This document shows positions 8,231 through 16,519 of a stretch of 64,000 bases of DNA, piece by piece. The stretch lies in the NCBI RefSeq assembly GCF_001567565.1, contig NZ_LSSW01000030.1:186001-250000 (forward strand), given 5' to 3'. Below the pieces are notes generated by a model. It did no database searches. It was not told the DNA's origin and worked only from the letters and a program-made list of their open reading frames with translations. Both the position numbers and the translations under genes were made by a program. Source of the stretch: Ectopseudomonas composti. GTDB lineage: Bacteria; Pseudomonadota; Gammaproteobacteria; Pseudomonadales; Pseudomonadaceae. The number at the start of each line of letters is the position of its first letter. The stretch's first letter is position 1.

Positions 8231-9016
8231 TCATTTGGGCAGTTGGTAATCCTCAGGTCCCATCAGGTCGAGGCCGCATTCGAGGTTCTCGATCCAGTGC
8301 AGAAAGGCGCTGATCATTTCCCCACCGACGAAGGGCCGGCCATGCTGCGGCACGATCATCGCCACGTCCATCTCACGCACCATCGCCGCCCACAGACGAC
8401 AGGCCTTGTTGCCAGCCATGTAGCGGCGGTGGAAGCCTTCCATGTTCGGCACGTGGTTGACGAAGTCGCGTACCGGCGTGGCGTCATCCACCAGCGAAGC
8501 GCCCATGTCGCCGGAGAAGAGAATCTTGCTCACCGGGTCATAGAGCTGGAAGTTGCCTACCGAATGCAGAAAGTGCGCCGGCACAGCCTTGAGCGTGCAC
8601 TTGCCCAAGGGGATGTTCTGGCCGCGATCAGGCAACGCGATGATGCGATCGAAGGTGTTGATGCCGCGACTCAGGACCAGGTAGTTGGCCGTCAGGTGCG
8701 GCAAAAAGCGCGCCCACAGCTTGGAGCAGATCACCCGCGCGCGGGTGTGCAGCAGCCACTTGTCCAGCGAGGCGATGATGTCCGGGTCCTGGTGCGAGGC
8801 GAAGATATAGGTCAGATCCTGCACCGGGATGTGCTTGGACAACTCCAGCGACAGCGGCGTGTAGGTCAGATCACCGCCCGGATCGAGCAGCAGGTACTGC
8901 TCGTTGTCGGTGATCAGGAACTGGTTGGACTGCACGCCTTCGCCGCTGACCAGGTCATCGAACATCAGGCATTGATGGCGGCCGTTATCAAACAGCACGA
9001 TGGGCTCGCGGCGCAT
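8231..9016 (-). CDS. Metallo-beta-lactamase-fold protein of the oxygen-binding di-iron (ODP) type
   Basis: 261 residues from ATG 9016. Metal ligands in the order expected for the flavodiiron ODP domain are visible: SHQDPD, HFLHS, SGDMG and PQHGRP. There is no flavodoxin domain, so this is a stand-alone ODP-like protein. It may bind a di-iron centre and sense or reduce O2 or NO (inference from fold), but some stand-alone members have no known activity. A palindromic repeat occupies its 5' flank, so its promoter must lie within or beyond that repeat. Confidence 0.75.
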   Translation of the reverse strand: MRREPIVLFDNGRHQCLMFDDLVSGEGVQSNQFLITDNEQYLLLDPGGDLTYTPLSLELSKHIPVQDLTYIFASHQDPDIIASLDKWLLHTRARVICSKLWARFLPHLTANYLVLSRGINTFDRIIALPDRGQNIPLGKCTLKAVPAHFLHSVGNFQLYDPVSKILFSGDMGASLVDDATPVRDFVNHVPNMEGFHRRYMAGNKACRLWAAMVREMDVAMIVPQHGRPFVGGEMISAFLHWIENLECGLDLMGPEDYQLPK

Positions 9017-9028
9017 GGAAACCTCGTT

Positions 9029-9187
9029 AGCAGGCCTTTGAAAAACGTAGGCGAGGCAGGCAAGACAAGGCAAAAACGGCCGAAAAAAGCACTGGGCCCG
9101 CACTCGGGTTTACGTGCTGTAAATGAGCATTTTGAGGCCGTTTTTAACGCAGTATTGCCAACGCAGGTAGTTTTTCAACAGCCTGCT
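9029..9187. repeat. Dispersed palindromic repeat, copy R1
   Basis: 159 bp. The ends pair: AGCAGGC-CTTTGAAAAAC on the left against the complement of GTTTTTCAACA-GCCTGCT on the right. An inner pair AAAACGGCC/GGCCGTTTT and a central TTTAC-GTGCT-GTAAA hairpin complete a long imperfect palindrome. Three related copies lie at 44985, 46301 and 47453. R1 carries about 19 extra bases left of the centre. Confidence 0.8.
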
Positions 9188-9241
9188 AGTGAATCGCGAG
9201 GCAACCTTATGCGCAGGCAGACCAGCCGGTACTGATATGGA

Positions 9242-10132
9242 TCAACAGCCGGCGACAATCTGCCGCGCTTTCTCCAGGCGCTTGCTGCGCGCCGCCTCGG
9301 CGATGCGCAGCAAGCCCTTGTCGCGCTGCCACAGCGCGGCCCAGGGCGCCGGCCCCGCGGCGAAGGCTGCATCCAGTTCGTCAGCCAGCGCCTGCTGCTG
9401 GGCGAACAACCCGGCGAGCAACAGATGAGTGGTGGCGGCATTGGGCGCCTGTCGTGCCACCTCGGCACAACCGGCCAGCAGCCCCTGCAGGCGCAGCATC
9501 AATGATGATGACCAGCTGCATTCGCGGCCAACGCCAAACAGCCAGGCGGCGACGGCAGTAAGCACATGGACATCTTCCAGGGTGCGGAAGGGTTTGACGT
9601 AATCATCCCAGCCATCGCCGGCCAGGCGTTCGCCCTGCGCCTGGTCCAGATGCAGGCGGGCATGGCCGATATCCGGCATCAGCGGCAAAGCCGGCAGCGC
9701 TTCGATGCGCACCCCCGGCGCGCCCTGGCGTACCACGCCCAGTGCCAGCCGTGGCGACTCCTCAGCAGCGTCCTCGCGCGCCGCCACCAGCAACCAGTCG
9801 GCGCATTCGGCGGCAGTGACGAAATCCTTGCGACCACTGATGTACAGCCCGTATGTGCGCGTGCTCATGTCCGCCGGACGGGTGCTGCGGTTCTCCGTCA
9901 CGCACAGCGCCCCGGCCGTCCACGGCGCCGCGGGCCACAGCACTCGCAAAGCGGCCTGGTAACCGGCGAGAAAGGCCAGCCCCGGCGTGGCGGCCTGCAG
10001 GCCACCTACCAGCGCCAGCTCGAACGGTTGCGGCGTACCGTCCAGCTGCGCCAGCAGGCGTGCGTACCAATCCTCCAGGCCCGCTTCGGCAGTCAGGCGC
10101 TCGATGGGCTGAAACAGGCTCGACCAGGGCAT
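9242..10132 (-). CDS. Acyl-CoA dehydrogenase-like protein
   Basis: 296 residues from ATG 10132. The middle region (YGLYISGRKDFVTAAECADWLLVAAR, then a short beta-rich stretch ending in DGWDDYVKPFRTLEDVH) matches the flavin-contacting beta domain of acyl-CoA dehydrogenases, and the C-terminal part is helical with an IAEAAR segment. It is shorter than the usual 380 aa, mainly at the N-terminal helical domain, so enzymatic activity is uncertain. It is transcribed divergently from olsB with 147 bases between them. The frame stays open far upstream on the minus strand, but that part lies over olsB and is not coding. Confidence 0.65.
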   Translation of the reverse strand: MPWSSLFQPIERLTAEAGLEDWYARLLAQLDGTPQPFELALVGGLQAATPGLAFLAGYQAALRVLWPAAPWTAGALCVTENRSTRPADMSTRTYGLYISGRKDFVTAAECADWLLVAAREDAAEESPRLALGVVRQGAPGVRIEALPALPLMPDIGHARLHLDQAQGERLAGDGWDDYVKPFRTLEDVHVLTAVAAWLFGVGRECSWSSSLMLRLQGLLAGCAEVARQAPNAATTHLLLAGLFAQQQALADELDAAFAAGPAPWAALWQRDKGLLRIAEAARSKRLEKARQIVAGC

Positions 10133-10279
10133 CGCAGCTCTCCTCGCGGCAACACCTGGGCCGCCGTCACATAAGCGTAAAAAAAGCTTCACGGTGGTGA
10201 CACCGCCACTACCTAGCCTGAGATTGCCCAACAAGATCGACCGGCTGCAAGCATACAGCCGGCACACGGAGGATCTGGC

Positions 10280-11011
10280 ATGACTCAAACCGCTCGCCGT
10301 CTGCAGGCCGAACGCCTGCAAGGCCCAGCCGCCCTGCGTGAAGCTCAGGCATTGCGCTACCGCGTATTCAGCGCGGAATTCGACGCCAAACTCAACGGCG
10401 CCGAACTGGGTCTGGACATGGACGACTACGACATCCACTGCCGCCATATCGGTGTGCGCGACATGCAAAGCGGTGAGCTGGTAGCCACCACCCGCCTGCT
10501 CGATCATCAGGCTGCCGCCGGCCTGGGTCGCTACTACAGCGAAGAAGAATTCGCCCTGCACGGCCTGACCAAGCTCGAAGGTCCGGTGCTGGAGATCGGC
10601 CGCACCTGCGTCGACACCGCCTACCGCAACGGTGCCACCATCGCCGTGCTCTGGGGTGAGCTGGCGGAGGTCCTCAACGAAGGCGGCTATCGCTACCTGA
10701 TGGGCTGCGCCAGCATTCCCATGCAGGACGGCGGCATCCAGGCACAAGCGATCATGCAACGCCTGCGCGAGCGCTACCTGTGCACCGAACACCTGCGCGC
10801 CGAACCCAAGCACCCGCTGCCGCAACTGGACCTGCCGGGCAACGTCATCGCCGAGATGCCACCACTGCTCAAGGCCTACATGCGCCTGGGCGCCAAGATC
10901 TGTGGCGAACCCTGCTGGGACCGCGACTTCCAGGTGGCCGACGTGTTCATCCTGCTCAAGCGCGACGAGCTGTGCCCACGTTACGCCCGGCACTTCAAGG
11001 CCGCGGTCTGA
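10280..11011 (+). CDS. olsB: L-ornithine N-alpha-acyltransferase
   Basis: 243 residues with GGAGG well placed before the ATG. The sequence is that of the GNAT-fold OlsB family (LREAQALRYRVFSAEF at residues 18-33, LEIGRTCVD, GCASIPMQDGG). OlsB transfers a 3-hydroxyacyl chain from acyl-ACP to the alpha-amino group of ornithine, giving lyso-ornithine lipid, the first step of phosphorus-free ornithine-lipid synthesis. The second enzyme, OlsA, follows 152 bases later on the same strand. In P. aeruginosa these lipids accumulate under phosphate limitation. Only a weak Pho-box-like stretch is visible upstream. Confidence 0.9.
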   Translation: MTQTARRLQAERLQGPAALREAQALRYRVFSAEFDAKLNGAELGLDMDDYDIHCRHIGVRDMQSGELVATTRLLDHQAAAGLGRYYSEEEFALHGLTKLEGPVLEIGRTCVDTAYRNGATIAVLWGELAEVLNEGGYRYLMGCASIPMQDGGIQAQAIMQRLRERYLCTEHLRAEPKHPLPQLDLPGNVIAEMPPLLKAYMRLGAKICGEPCWDRDFQVADVFILLKRDELCPRYARHFKAAV

Positions 11012-11020
11012 AACCTGAGC

Positions 11021-11060
11021 GTGGGAACGAGCGTTGCTCGCGCGGGCGGCTGTTCGCCAT
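11021..11060. repeat. REP-like hairpin in the olsB-olsA gap
   Basis: A GTGGGAACGAGCGTTGCTCG segment contains CGAGC-GTT-GCTCG. The GTGGGAACGAG core is common in Pseudomonas intergenic repeats (from memory). It may separate expression or stability of olsB and olsA. Confidence 0.4.
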
Positions 11061-11163
11061 GCGCGTGCAGCGCTCGCTGCAACACGACAGCCTGACCGCC
11101 AGGCATCGCCAAACGACGCTATCCATGGATAATGCCGGCACACGTCTTCAAGCGGAGGCCTTG

Positions 11164-11940
11164 ATGGCCAAACTGCGTCTATCCATACGTCTGCTTCACC
11201 TGGCCCTGGTAATCACCTTCGGCGCCCTGCTGGCCAGCATCGTCAGCCTGTACGAGCGCCTGGTGCGGCACGACCTGATGCCGTTACGTCAGCGCCTGAC
11301 CCGCTGGTTCCTGGCGCGCCTGGGCGGCGCCTTGCCATTTCGCGTGCGGGTCGAGGGCGAGCTGCCGACGCAGCCGATGCTATGGGTCGCCAATCATGTG
11401 TCATGGACCGACATTCCCCTGCTCGGCGCCCTGCAACCGCTGTCCTTCCTGTCCAAGGCGGAAGTCCGTGGCTGGCCGCTGGCCGGCTGGCTGGCGCACA
11501 AGGGCGGTACGCTGTTCATCCGTCGCGGCGCGGGCGACAGCAGCCAGGTGAGCCAGCAGCTCACCCAGCACCTGCAGCGAGGCCATCACCTGCTGATCTT
11601 TCCTGAAGGCACCACCACCGACGGCCTGGCCCTGCGCACCTTTCACGGTCGCCTGCTGAGCAGCGCCATCGACAGCGGTGTGGCACTGCAACCGGTGGCC
11701 ATCCGTTACCTGCGCGACGGTCAACCCTGCTCGGTGGCGCCATTCGTGGGCGACGACGACATGCTGTCGCACCTGCTGCGCCTGCTGTCGAACTCGGCCT
11801 GCGAGGTCGAGATACGCCTGCTGGCTCCGATCCCCAGCGAATCACGCAGCCGCAACGAGCTGGCCCGGCACAGCCAGGCCATCATCGCCAGTGCCCTGCG
11901 CCTGAACGCCGCCGAGACGGAACAGGTCGAAGCCGCCTGA
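11164..11940 (+). CDS. olsA: Lyso-ornithine lipid O-acyltransferase (PlsC family)
   Basis: 258 residues from ATG 11164, which has CGGAGG upstream; longer in-frame starts run back into olsB and are not credible. An N-terminal hydrophobic segment (residues 8-30) anchors it to the inner membrane. The acyltransferase motifs are H78-x4-D83 (NHVSWTD) and FPEGT at 146-150. With OlsB upstream, it most likely adds the second acyl chain to lyso-ornithine lipid; some OlsA proteins also acylate lysophosphatidate. Confidence 0.88.
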   Translation: MAKLRLSIRLLHLALVITFGALLASIVSLYERLVRHDLMPLRQRLTRWFLARLGGALPFRVRVEGELPTQPMLWVANHVSWTDIPLLGALQPLSFLSKAEVRGWPLAGWLAHKGGTLFIRRGAGDSSQVSQQLTQHLQRGHHLLIFPEGTTTDGLALRTFHGRLLSSAIDSGVALQPVAIRYLRDGQPCSVAPFVGDDDMLSHLLRLLSNSACEVEIRLLAPIPSESRSRNELARHSQAIIASALRLNAAETEQVEAA

Positions 11941-11944
11941 GCTA

Positions 11945-12793
11945 TCAGTCAGCCGGCGGCACGATCAAAGCGTCGCTGTCGAGCGAGGCCAGCAGGCGAC
12001 TGGCGACGCTGCCCAGGAAGAAGCGCGAAACGCCTTCACGGGCATGGGTACCGAGCACCAGCAGATCGGCACCTGAGTGCTTCAGGGCCTCGCCGATTAC
12101 CCCTTCGGGTGAGCCGATCTGTACCAGCAAGCGTTCATGGCCCAGCTTCGCGCCGATGGTATCCAGGCGCTCCACCAGCTGCTTGCGCAACTGCTCACGC
12201 TGGCTCTCCAGCACCTCGGCACTGACCCCGACTTCCATCACCGCGCCTGCCGCCAGCGGCTCCACCGCGCTGGCCACATGCAGGTTGTCCAGGCTCGCCA
12301 GCCCCAGCTCGCGGGCCCGACTCAACGCCTGTTGCGAGGTACGCGACAGATCCATCGCCAACAGCGCATGACGGTACTCGTGCGTCACCGGACCATTGAC
12401 CCGCAACACCGGAAGATGGCTGCTGCGCACCACTCGCTCGAGCGTGGTGCCGACGAAGAAATCGCGCAGCGCCGACTTGCGATGCGCCCCCACTACCAGC
12501 AGGTCGGCCCCCGTCCCCTGGGCGCTTTCGACGATTACCGTGGCCGCTTCGCCAGTGCCCACGATCACCCGTGGCACGCTGCCGGCCTGCTCGCCGAGGC
12601 GTTCAGCCTGCGCCTGCAGCAGGGTTTCGGCTTGCTGCACCTGACGTTGCACGTGTGCGGCCGGCGCATCGTCATCGATCACGTGCAGCAGGCTCCACTC
12701 ACCGCCGCCCTGATGACGGATCAGTTGCACGGCACGCTGTACCGCATGCGCCGAGCGCTCGGACAGGTCGGTTGCTACCAGAATCTTGATCAT
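11945..12793 (-). CDS. Tandem-domain universal stress protein (UspA family)
   Basis: 282 residues from ATG 12793, preceded by GGAGG at good spacing; an upstream in-frame ATG at 12808 is less likely. Two Usp domains occur in series, each ending in an ATP-loop-like motif: VVGAHRKS...FVGTTLERVV and VLGTHAREG...FLGSVASRLL. Such tandem Usp proteins support survival under anaerobic or stationary-phase stress. The gene next to olsB in P. aeruginosa belongs to the Anr regulon (from memory), and an Anr-like box is visible upstream here. It converges with olsA, the two stops being four bases apart. Confidence 0.85.
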   Translation of the reverse strand: MIKILVATDLSERSAHAVQRAVQLIRHQGGGEWSLLHVIDDDAPAAHVQRQVQQAETLLQAQAERLGEQAGSVPRVIVGTGEAATVIVESAQGTGADLLVVGAHRKSALRDFFVGTTLERVVRSSHLPVLRVNGPVTHEYRHALLAMDLSRTSQQALSRARELGLASLDNLHVASAVEPLAAGAVMEVGVSAEVLESQREQLRKQLVERLDTIGAKLGHERLLVQIGSPEGVIGEALKHSGADLLVLGTHAREGVSRFFLGSVASRLLASLDSDALIVPPAD

Positions 12794-12855
12794 CTCGTGT
12801 TCCTCCATCCGTATGACACCGCGTTACATTCAAGCGCCTCCCGAGTTCGCACGCC

Positions 12856-12869
12856 TTGATGCAGGTCAG
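12856..12869 (-). promoter_or_regulatory. Anr/FNR-like box upstream of the universal stress gene
   Basis: Read on the minus strand: CTGAC-CTGC-ATCAA, one mismatch from the Anr consensus TTGAC/T-N4-ATCAA. It lies 63-76 bases before the start codon. Placing the box at -41.5 would put transcription start near 12821, leaving a leader of about 28 bases that contains the GGAGG. Anr control of this gene in relatives supports the call. Confidence 0.6.
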
Positions 12870-13101
12870 CTCGGGCGCGGTAAAGCGCTCCAGGGCAGCC
12901 ATAACCATCGGCGATAACGCCCCGCTCAGCGCAGGTGATACATGCCGATCCGGCCCCCTTTGAAATAGTGACCACGCCCGGCCCGGATTGACTGCACAAA
13001 AACGCTCGCAGCCCGGCGCGGCGACGCACAGGAGCGTGGCCGCCGCCAGGCAACGGCAGGTCGGTGCAAGGGTTTGAGTACTGCTCAATGCGGGCAAAGC
13101 G

Positions 13102-13120
13102 CCGGATTGCATCCGGGCTA
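13102..13120. repeat. Half of a REP-like element overlapping the acpH stop codon
   Basis: CCGGATTGCATCCGGGCTA matches the right arm of the two full palindromes at 30321-30380 and 60808-60858. No matching left arm is present. Its last three bases supply the stop codon of the ACP phosphodiesterase gene on the minus strand. Confidence 0.65.
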
Positions 13121-13705
13121 TGGCTTGCTCGCGGCCAGCTCGGCGGCAGCGAAGGCCATCAGCTCGGGATAGAAAGCGCGGAAGTCCTCGCTGAGCGGTT
13201 CATACAACCGCTCCAGCTCGCTCAGGCTGCCGTCGAGCAACTGCGGTTTGGACAGGCGCCGCTGCATGCCGGCGATAACCTGCTCCAGCACCGCGAACTC
13301 GCGGTAGCTGCCCAGCCAGTCCTGCGCGGCCATGCGTGGCGCCATCAGCGCCAGGCGCCCCGGCAGTTCGGGCTCAGCCGCCAGCACCTGATAGACCCGC
13401 CCGGTGAAGTGATCCAGCGGCTGCAGCGCGTAGCTCGACCAGTCGCGGGCCAGACAATGGTCGAAGAACAGGTCCAGCAGCATGCCGGCCATGCGCCGCC
13501 GCTCGACGGGAAAGCGGGCGCGGGCACGCGCCTGCAGCGGGTGACTGTCGGTAAAGGCATCGATGCGCCGGTGCAGGCGAATGGCCGCCTCGATGGGCGC
13601 CGGCCAGGCCCCGTTCAGTGGGCCTTTGACGAAATCGCCATAGAGGCTGCCAAGCAGTTGCGGCGGCGCGTCGCCGCCAAGATGCAGATGGGCGAGGTAG
13701 TTCAT
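13118..13705 (-). CDS. acpH: Acyl carrier protein phosphodiesterase
   Basis: 195 residues starting MNYLAHLHLGG, the highly conserved AcpH (DUF479) N-terminus, with the HRRIDAFTDSHP and DLFFDHCLARDW segments that carry the metal-binding His and Asp residues. AcpH removes the 4'-phosphopantetheine arm from holo-ACP in the cytoplasm. Length is normal for the family. The stop codon is part of a REP-like sequence, which suggests a recent insertion at the 3' end. Confidence 0.88.
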   Translation of the reverse strand: MNYLAHLHLGGDAPPQLLGSLYGDFVKGPLNGAWPAPIEAAIRLHRRIDAFTDSHPLQARARARFPVERRRMAGMLLDLFFDHCLARDWSSYALQPLDHFTGRVYQVLAAEPELPGRLALMAPRMAAQDWLGSYREFAVLEQVIAGMQRRLSKPQLLDGSLSELERLYEPLSEDFRAFYPELMAFAAAELAASKP

Positions 13706-13774
13706 GCCCCGAGCTTAACGCCGACGCCAGGACAATCGAAGCCGTCGATGGAGACTATTGGAACAATCGATCTG

Positions 13775-13796
13775 TATATCGCTCAGAGACGATATA
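13775..13796. promoter_or_regulatory. Operator-like dyad before the ArsR-type regulator
   Basis: TATATCG and CGATATA are separated by eight bases, 12 bases before the ATG of the regulator gene. Position and symmetry fit a winged-helix (ArsR) operator that would let the regulator control itself and xenB (inference). Confidence 0.55.
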
Positions 13797-13807
13797 AGGT
13801 TCGCCAC

Positions 13808-14134
13808 ATGACGATACGGACCGACACCACCATGGAAATCGACCTCGACGCCATCATCAAGGCCCTCGCCCATCCGGCACGCCGCGACATCCTCGATTGG
13901 CTGAAGGAGCCCGAACGCCACTTCGCCGCACAGGATCATCCGCTGGAAATCGGTGTGTGCGCCGGCAAGATCTTCCAGCGTACCGGGCTGTCGCAATCCA
14001 CCGTTTCCGCCCATTTGACCACCCTGCAGCGCGCCGGTCTGGTGACCAGCCGCAAGGTCGGCCAATGGCACTTTTTCAAGCGCAACGACGAGCTGATCCA
14101 GACGTTCGTCGAGCGCCTCGGCCAGCAACTGTGA
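13808..14134 (+). CDS. ArsR-family winged-helix transcriptional regulator
   Basis: 108 residues from ATG 13808 (100 if the second ATG at 13832, MEIDLD, is used). The domain runs from IIKALAHPARRDILDWL to the recognition helix TGLSQSTVSAHLTTLQRAGLV and the wing VGQWHFFKRN. There is no metal-binding CxC motif, so it probably senses something other than a soft metal, plausibly an electrophile handled by XenB. It lies 27 bases before xenB on the same strand, and the same pairing occurs in P. aeruginosa (from memory). Confidence 0.85.
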   Translation: MTIRTDTTMEIDLDAIIKALAHPARRDILDWLKEPERHFAAQDHPLEIGVCAGKIFQRTGLSQSTVSAHLTTLQRAGLVTSRKVGQWHFFKRNDELIQTFVERLGQQL

Positions 14135-14161
14135 TTTGACCTTTCCTTCGGAGAAACCACC

Positions 14162-15211
14162 ATGCCCACACTGTTCGACCCCATTCAGATCGGCGATCTG
14201 CAACTGAACAACCGCATCATCATGGCGCCGCTGACCCGCTGCCGCGCCGACGAAGGCCGCGTGCCCAACGCGCTGATGGCCGAGTACTACACCCAACGCG
14301 CCTCGGCCGGCCTGATCATCAGCGAAGCCACCGCCGTCACGCCGATGGGCGTGGGGTATCCGGATACCCCCGGCATCTGGTCCGACGAGCAGGTTCGCGG
14401 CTGGAGCAACATCACCCAGGCCGTGCACGCCAACGGCGGCAAGATCGTGCTGCAGCTGTGGCACGTCGGGCGCATCTCCGATCCGACCTATCTGAACGGC
14501 GAACTGCCGGTCGCGCCGAGCGCGATCCAGCCGGCCGGCCATGTCAGCCTTGTGCGTCCGCTCAAGGACTACGTCACCCCGCGCGCACTGGAAACCGAAG
14601 AGATCGCCGATATCGTCGAGGCGTATCGTCAGGGCGCGGAAAACGCCATGGCCGCTGGCTTCGATGGCGTGGAAATCCACGGTGCCAACGGTTACCTGCT
14701 CGACCAGTTTCTGCAGAGCAGCACCAACCAGCGCACCGACCGCTATGGCGGCAGCGTCGAGAACCGTGCGCGCCTGCTACTGGAGGTGACCGATGCGGCG
14801 ATTTCCGTGTGGGGCGCCGGCCGCGTCGGCGTGCACCTGGCGCCGCGTGCCGATGCCCATGACATGGGCGACGCCAACCGCGCCGAAACCTTCGGCTACG
14901 TTGCCCGCGAACTGGGCAAACGCGGCATCGCCTTCATCTGTGCCCGCGAAAAGGCTGGCGATGACAGCCTGACCCCGCAACTGAAGAAAGCATTCGGCGG
15001 CGTGTTCATCGCCAACGAGCGCTTCACCAAGGATCAGGCCAATGCCTGGCTGGCAGAAGGCAACGCCGACGCCGTGGCCTTCGGCATCCCCTTCATCGCC
15101 AACCCGGACCTGCCAGAGCGCCTGCAGCAGGATGCCGCGCTGAACGAGCCGCACCCGGAAACCTTCTACGGTTCCGGCCCGGTCGGCTACATCGACTATC
15201 CGCGCCTGTAA
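14162..15211 (+). CDS. xenB: Old-yellow-enzyme family reductase (xenobiotic reductase XenB)
   Basis: 349 residues, the exact size class of XenB/NemA. FMN and substrate residues are recognisable: MAPLTRCRA at 21-29, QLWHVGR at 98-104, and HGANGYLLDQFL at 173-184 containing the substrate-binding His173/Asn176 pair, plus a C-terminal FIANERFT/AVAFGIPFIANPDLP phosphate-binding region. The enzyme uses NADPH to reduce activated alkenes, maleimides and nitro compounds such as nitrate esters in the cytoplasm. Probably cotranscribed with the upstream ArsR regulator. Confidence 0.9.
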   Translation: MPTLFDPIQIGDLQLNNRIIMAPLTRCRADEGRVPNALMAEYYTQRASAGLIISEATAVTPMGVGYPDTPGIWSDEQVRGWSNITQAVHANGGKIVLQLWHVGRISDPTYLNGELPVAPSAIQPAGHVSLVRPLKDYVTPRALETEEIADIVEAYRQGAENAMAAGFDGVEIHGANGYLLDQFLQSSTNQRTDRYGGSVENRARLLLEVTDAAISVWGAGRVGVHLAPRADAHDMGDANRAETFGYVARELGKRGIAFICAREKAGDDSLTPQLKKAFGGVFIANERFTKDQANAWLAEGNADAVAFGIPFIANPDLPERLQQDAALNEPHPETFYGSGPVGYIDYPRL

Positions 15212-15271
15212 TCGTCAGCCAAGCCCCTCCCCGGGCATGACACCTGTGGGAAGGGCTTTAGCCACGAGCAA

Positions 15272-15303
15272 ACAAAAACGCCCCGCATTGCGGGGCGTTG
15301 GTT
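15272..15303. terminator. Bidirectional terminator between xenB and the coiled-coil gene
   Basis: AACGCCCCGC-ATT-GCGGGGCGTT forms a 10-bp perfect stem with A-rich sequence on the left and T-rich on the right, placed between two convergent genes. Confidence 0.85.
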
Positions 15304-15320
15304 TATCGAGGTAATGGCAA

Positions 15321-16169
15321 TCAGCGCTGATTGATCTGCTGCTGCAGGTTCACCACCTGACTCTGCAGGGTGTTGATGTTGCGCGTCATCTGCGCGCGAA
15401 AGGCATCGAACTCGGCGGTGTTGGGGCCGGCGCTCGGGGCCGGGCGATTGTCCAGCTCGCTGCGCAGTACCAACAGGTCCTGCTCCAGGCTGCGAATGGC
15501 CTGGGCCGGGTTGCCCTGCTTTTTCAGCGCATCGATATCGCCGCCGAGGGCCTTGATACGACTGTCGAGCTTGGCCAGCTCAGCCTCGGTGGCCTTGGCA
15601 TCGCCCTGCGCAGACTTCAGTGCCGCCTGCTCGCTGGTCAGCGTTTGCAGACGCTTGTCGAAATCGGCGCTGGCGCCGATGCCGCTCTTGAGCTCTGTAC
15701 CCAACTGCTCGACGCGCTTGTCCAGCGCAGCCTGCGCGCTAGCGCTCTGCTGTTGCTGCTTGCCCAGTTCGGCCAGGCGCGTTTCCAACTGCTTGACCTG
15801 CAGCTTGAGCGCCTCGCTGCCAGTGGTGACGCTGGACTCGGTCGCCACCACCTTGCCGGAAATATCCTGAATACGTCCGGCCGCTTCCTCGCTGATGCGC
15901 GCGAAGCTTTCCTGAGTCGCCACCAGGCGCTGCTCCATCATGCCGATCTGCTGCAGGCTCCACCAACCCAGGCCTGCCAGGGCGAAACTCAAAGCGCCAA
16001 CCAGCGCCCACAGCGGCCCGGTGCTGGCACCCTTGACCACAGGCGCCTTGCTAGCGCTGGGGCGGCTGCTGCGCGGCGCTGGTTCGTCGCGCGGTTCGAC
16101 AAACTCCTCACGGCGGTCCGGGGTCAGGCTGGGCAGGTTGTCGAGCTCGTCGTTGGCGTCGTTACGCAT
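15321..16169 (-). CDS. Single-pass membrane protein with long periplasmic coiled coil
   Basis: 282 residues. A charged, Pro/Ser-rich cytoplasmic tail (1-50) is followed by one transmembrane helix at about 52-72 (LWALVGALSFALAGLGWW). The rest is almost continuous heptad coiled coil, rich in Gln, Ala, Glu and Lys (KQLETRLAELGKQQQQ, QSQVVNLQQQINQR). It has no NTPase motif, although such proteins are sometimes named as segregation ATPases. Function unknown; a scaffold or envelope spacer is the most one can infer. Confidence 0.75.
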   Translation of the reverse strand: MRNDANDELDNLPSLTPDRREEFVEPRDEPAPRSSRPSASKAPVVKGASTGPLWALVGALSFALAGLGWWSLQQIGMMEQRLVATQESFARISEEAAGRIQDISGKVVATESSVTTGSEALKLQVKQLETRLAELGKQQQQSASAQAALDKRVEQLGTELKSGIGASADFDKRLQTLTSEQAALKSAQGDAKATEAELAKLDSRIKALGGDIDALKKQGNPAQAIRSLEQDLLVLRSELDNRPAPSAGPNTAEFDAFRAQMTRNINTLQSQVVNLQQQINQR

Positions 16170-16332
16170 GGTCGGACCTATGGTTTGGAACGAAGAAACG
16201 GAAATGCCGCGCAGTATACCGATTCGCCATTACACCATCAGCGTCGCGCCAAGCAGGTGCGCGACGCACCGACGAAGGGCGCGACAGGGCCATCGACTCG
16301 TCTGCAACCCAGCAGTTCCGCAAAACATGAAC

Positions 16333-16348
16333 TGGTACGCACTTTGCT
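16333..16348 (+). promoter_or_regulatory. Sigma-54 (RpoN) promoter
   Basis: TGGTACGCACTTTGCT matches the -24/-12 consensus TGGCACG-N4-TTGCW with the required GG-N10-GC spacing and a single pyrimidine change. It faces the 95-aa gene at 16520. Transcription would start near 16360, giving a leader of about 160 bases. No enhancer site was identified. Confidence 0.7.
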
Positions 16349-16519
16349 TTTCTCCTGTCGCGAACACGCCGGTAGAGCGTCGCTAACGAGCCAGCAGGCG
16401 GCCTGAAAATTCTGCAACGCACAAAAAAGAGTTCCAGTCGCAGGATGAAGGCTGGCGCGGTTACGGATGGCGAGGAAGGCCCGATTCCGTGACCCCTCAA
16501 GCAAACGGGGGAAGTGGCA

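Noticed and set aside
10133..11143. N-terminal extension of the acyl-CoA-dehydrogenase-like gene by over 330 codons
   Set aside because: The extension lies antisense to olsB; the ATG at 10132 begins the recognisable protein.
13064..13807. Longer plus-strand frame upstream of the ArsR-type regulator
   Set aside because: It runs through acpH on the other strand and through the operator dyad; only the part from 13808 looks like ArsR.
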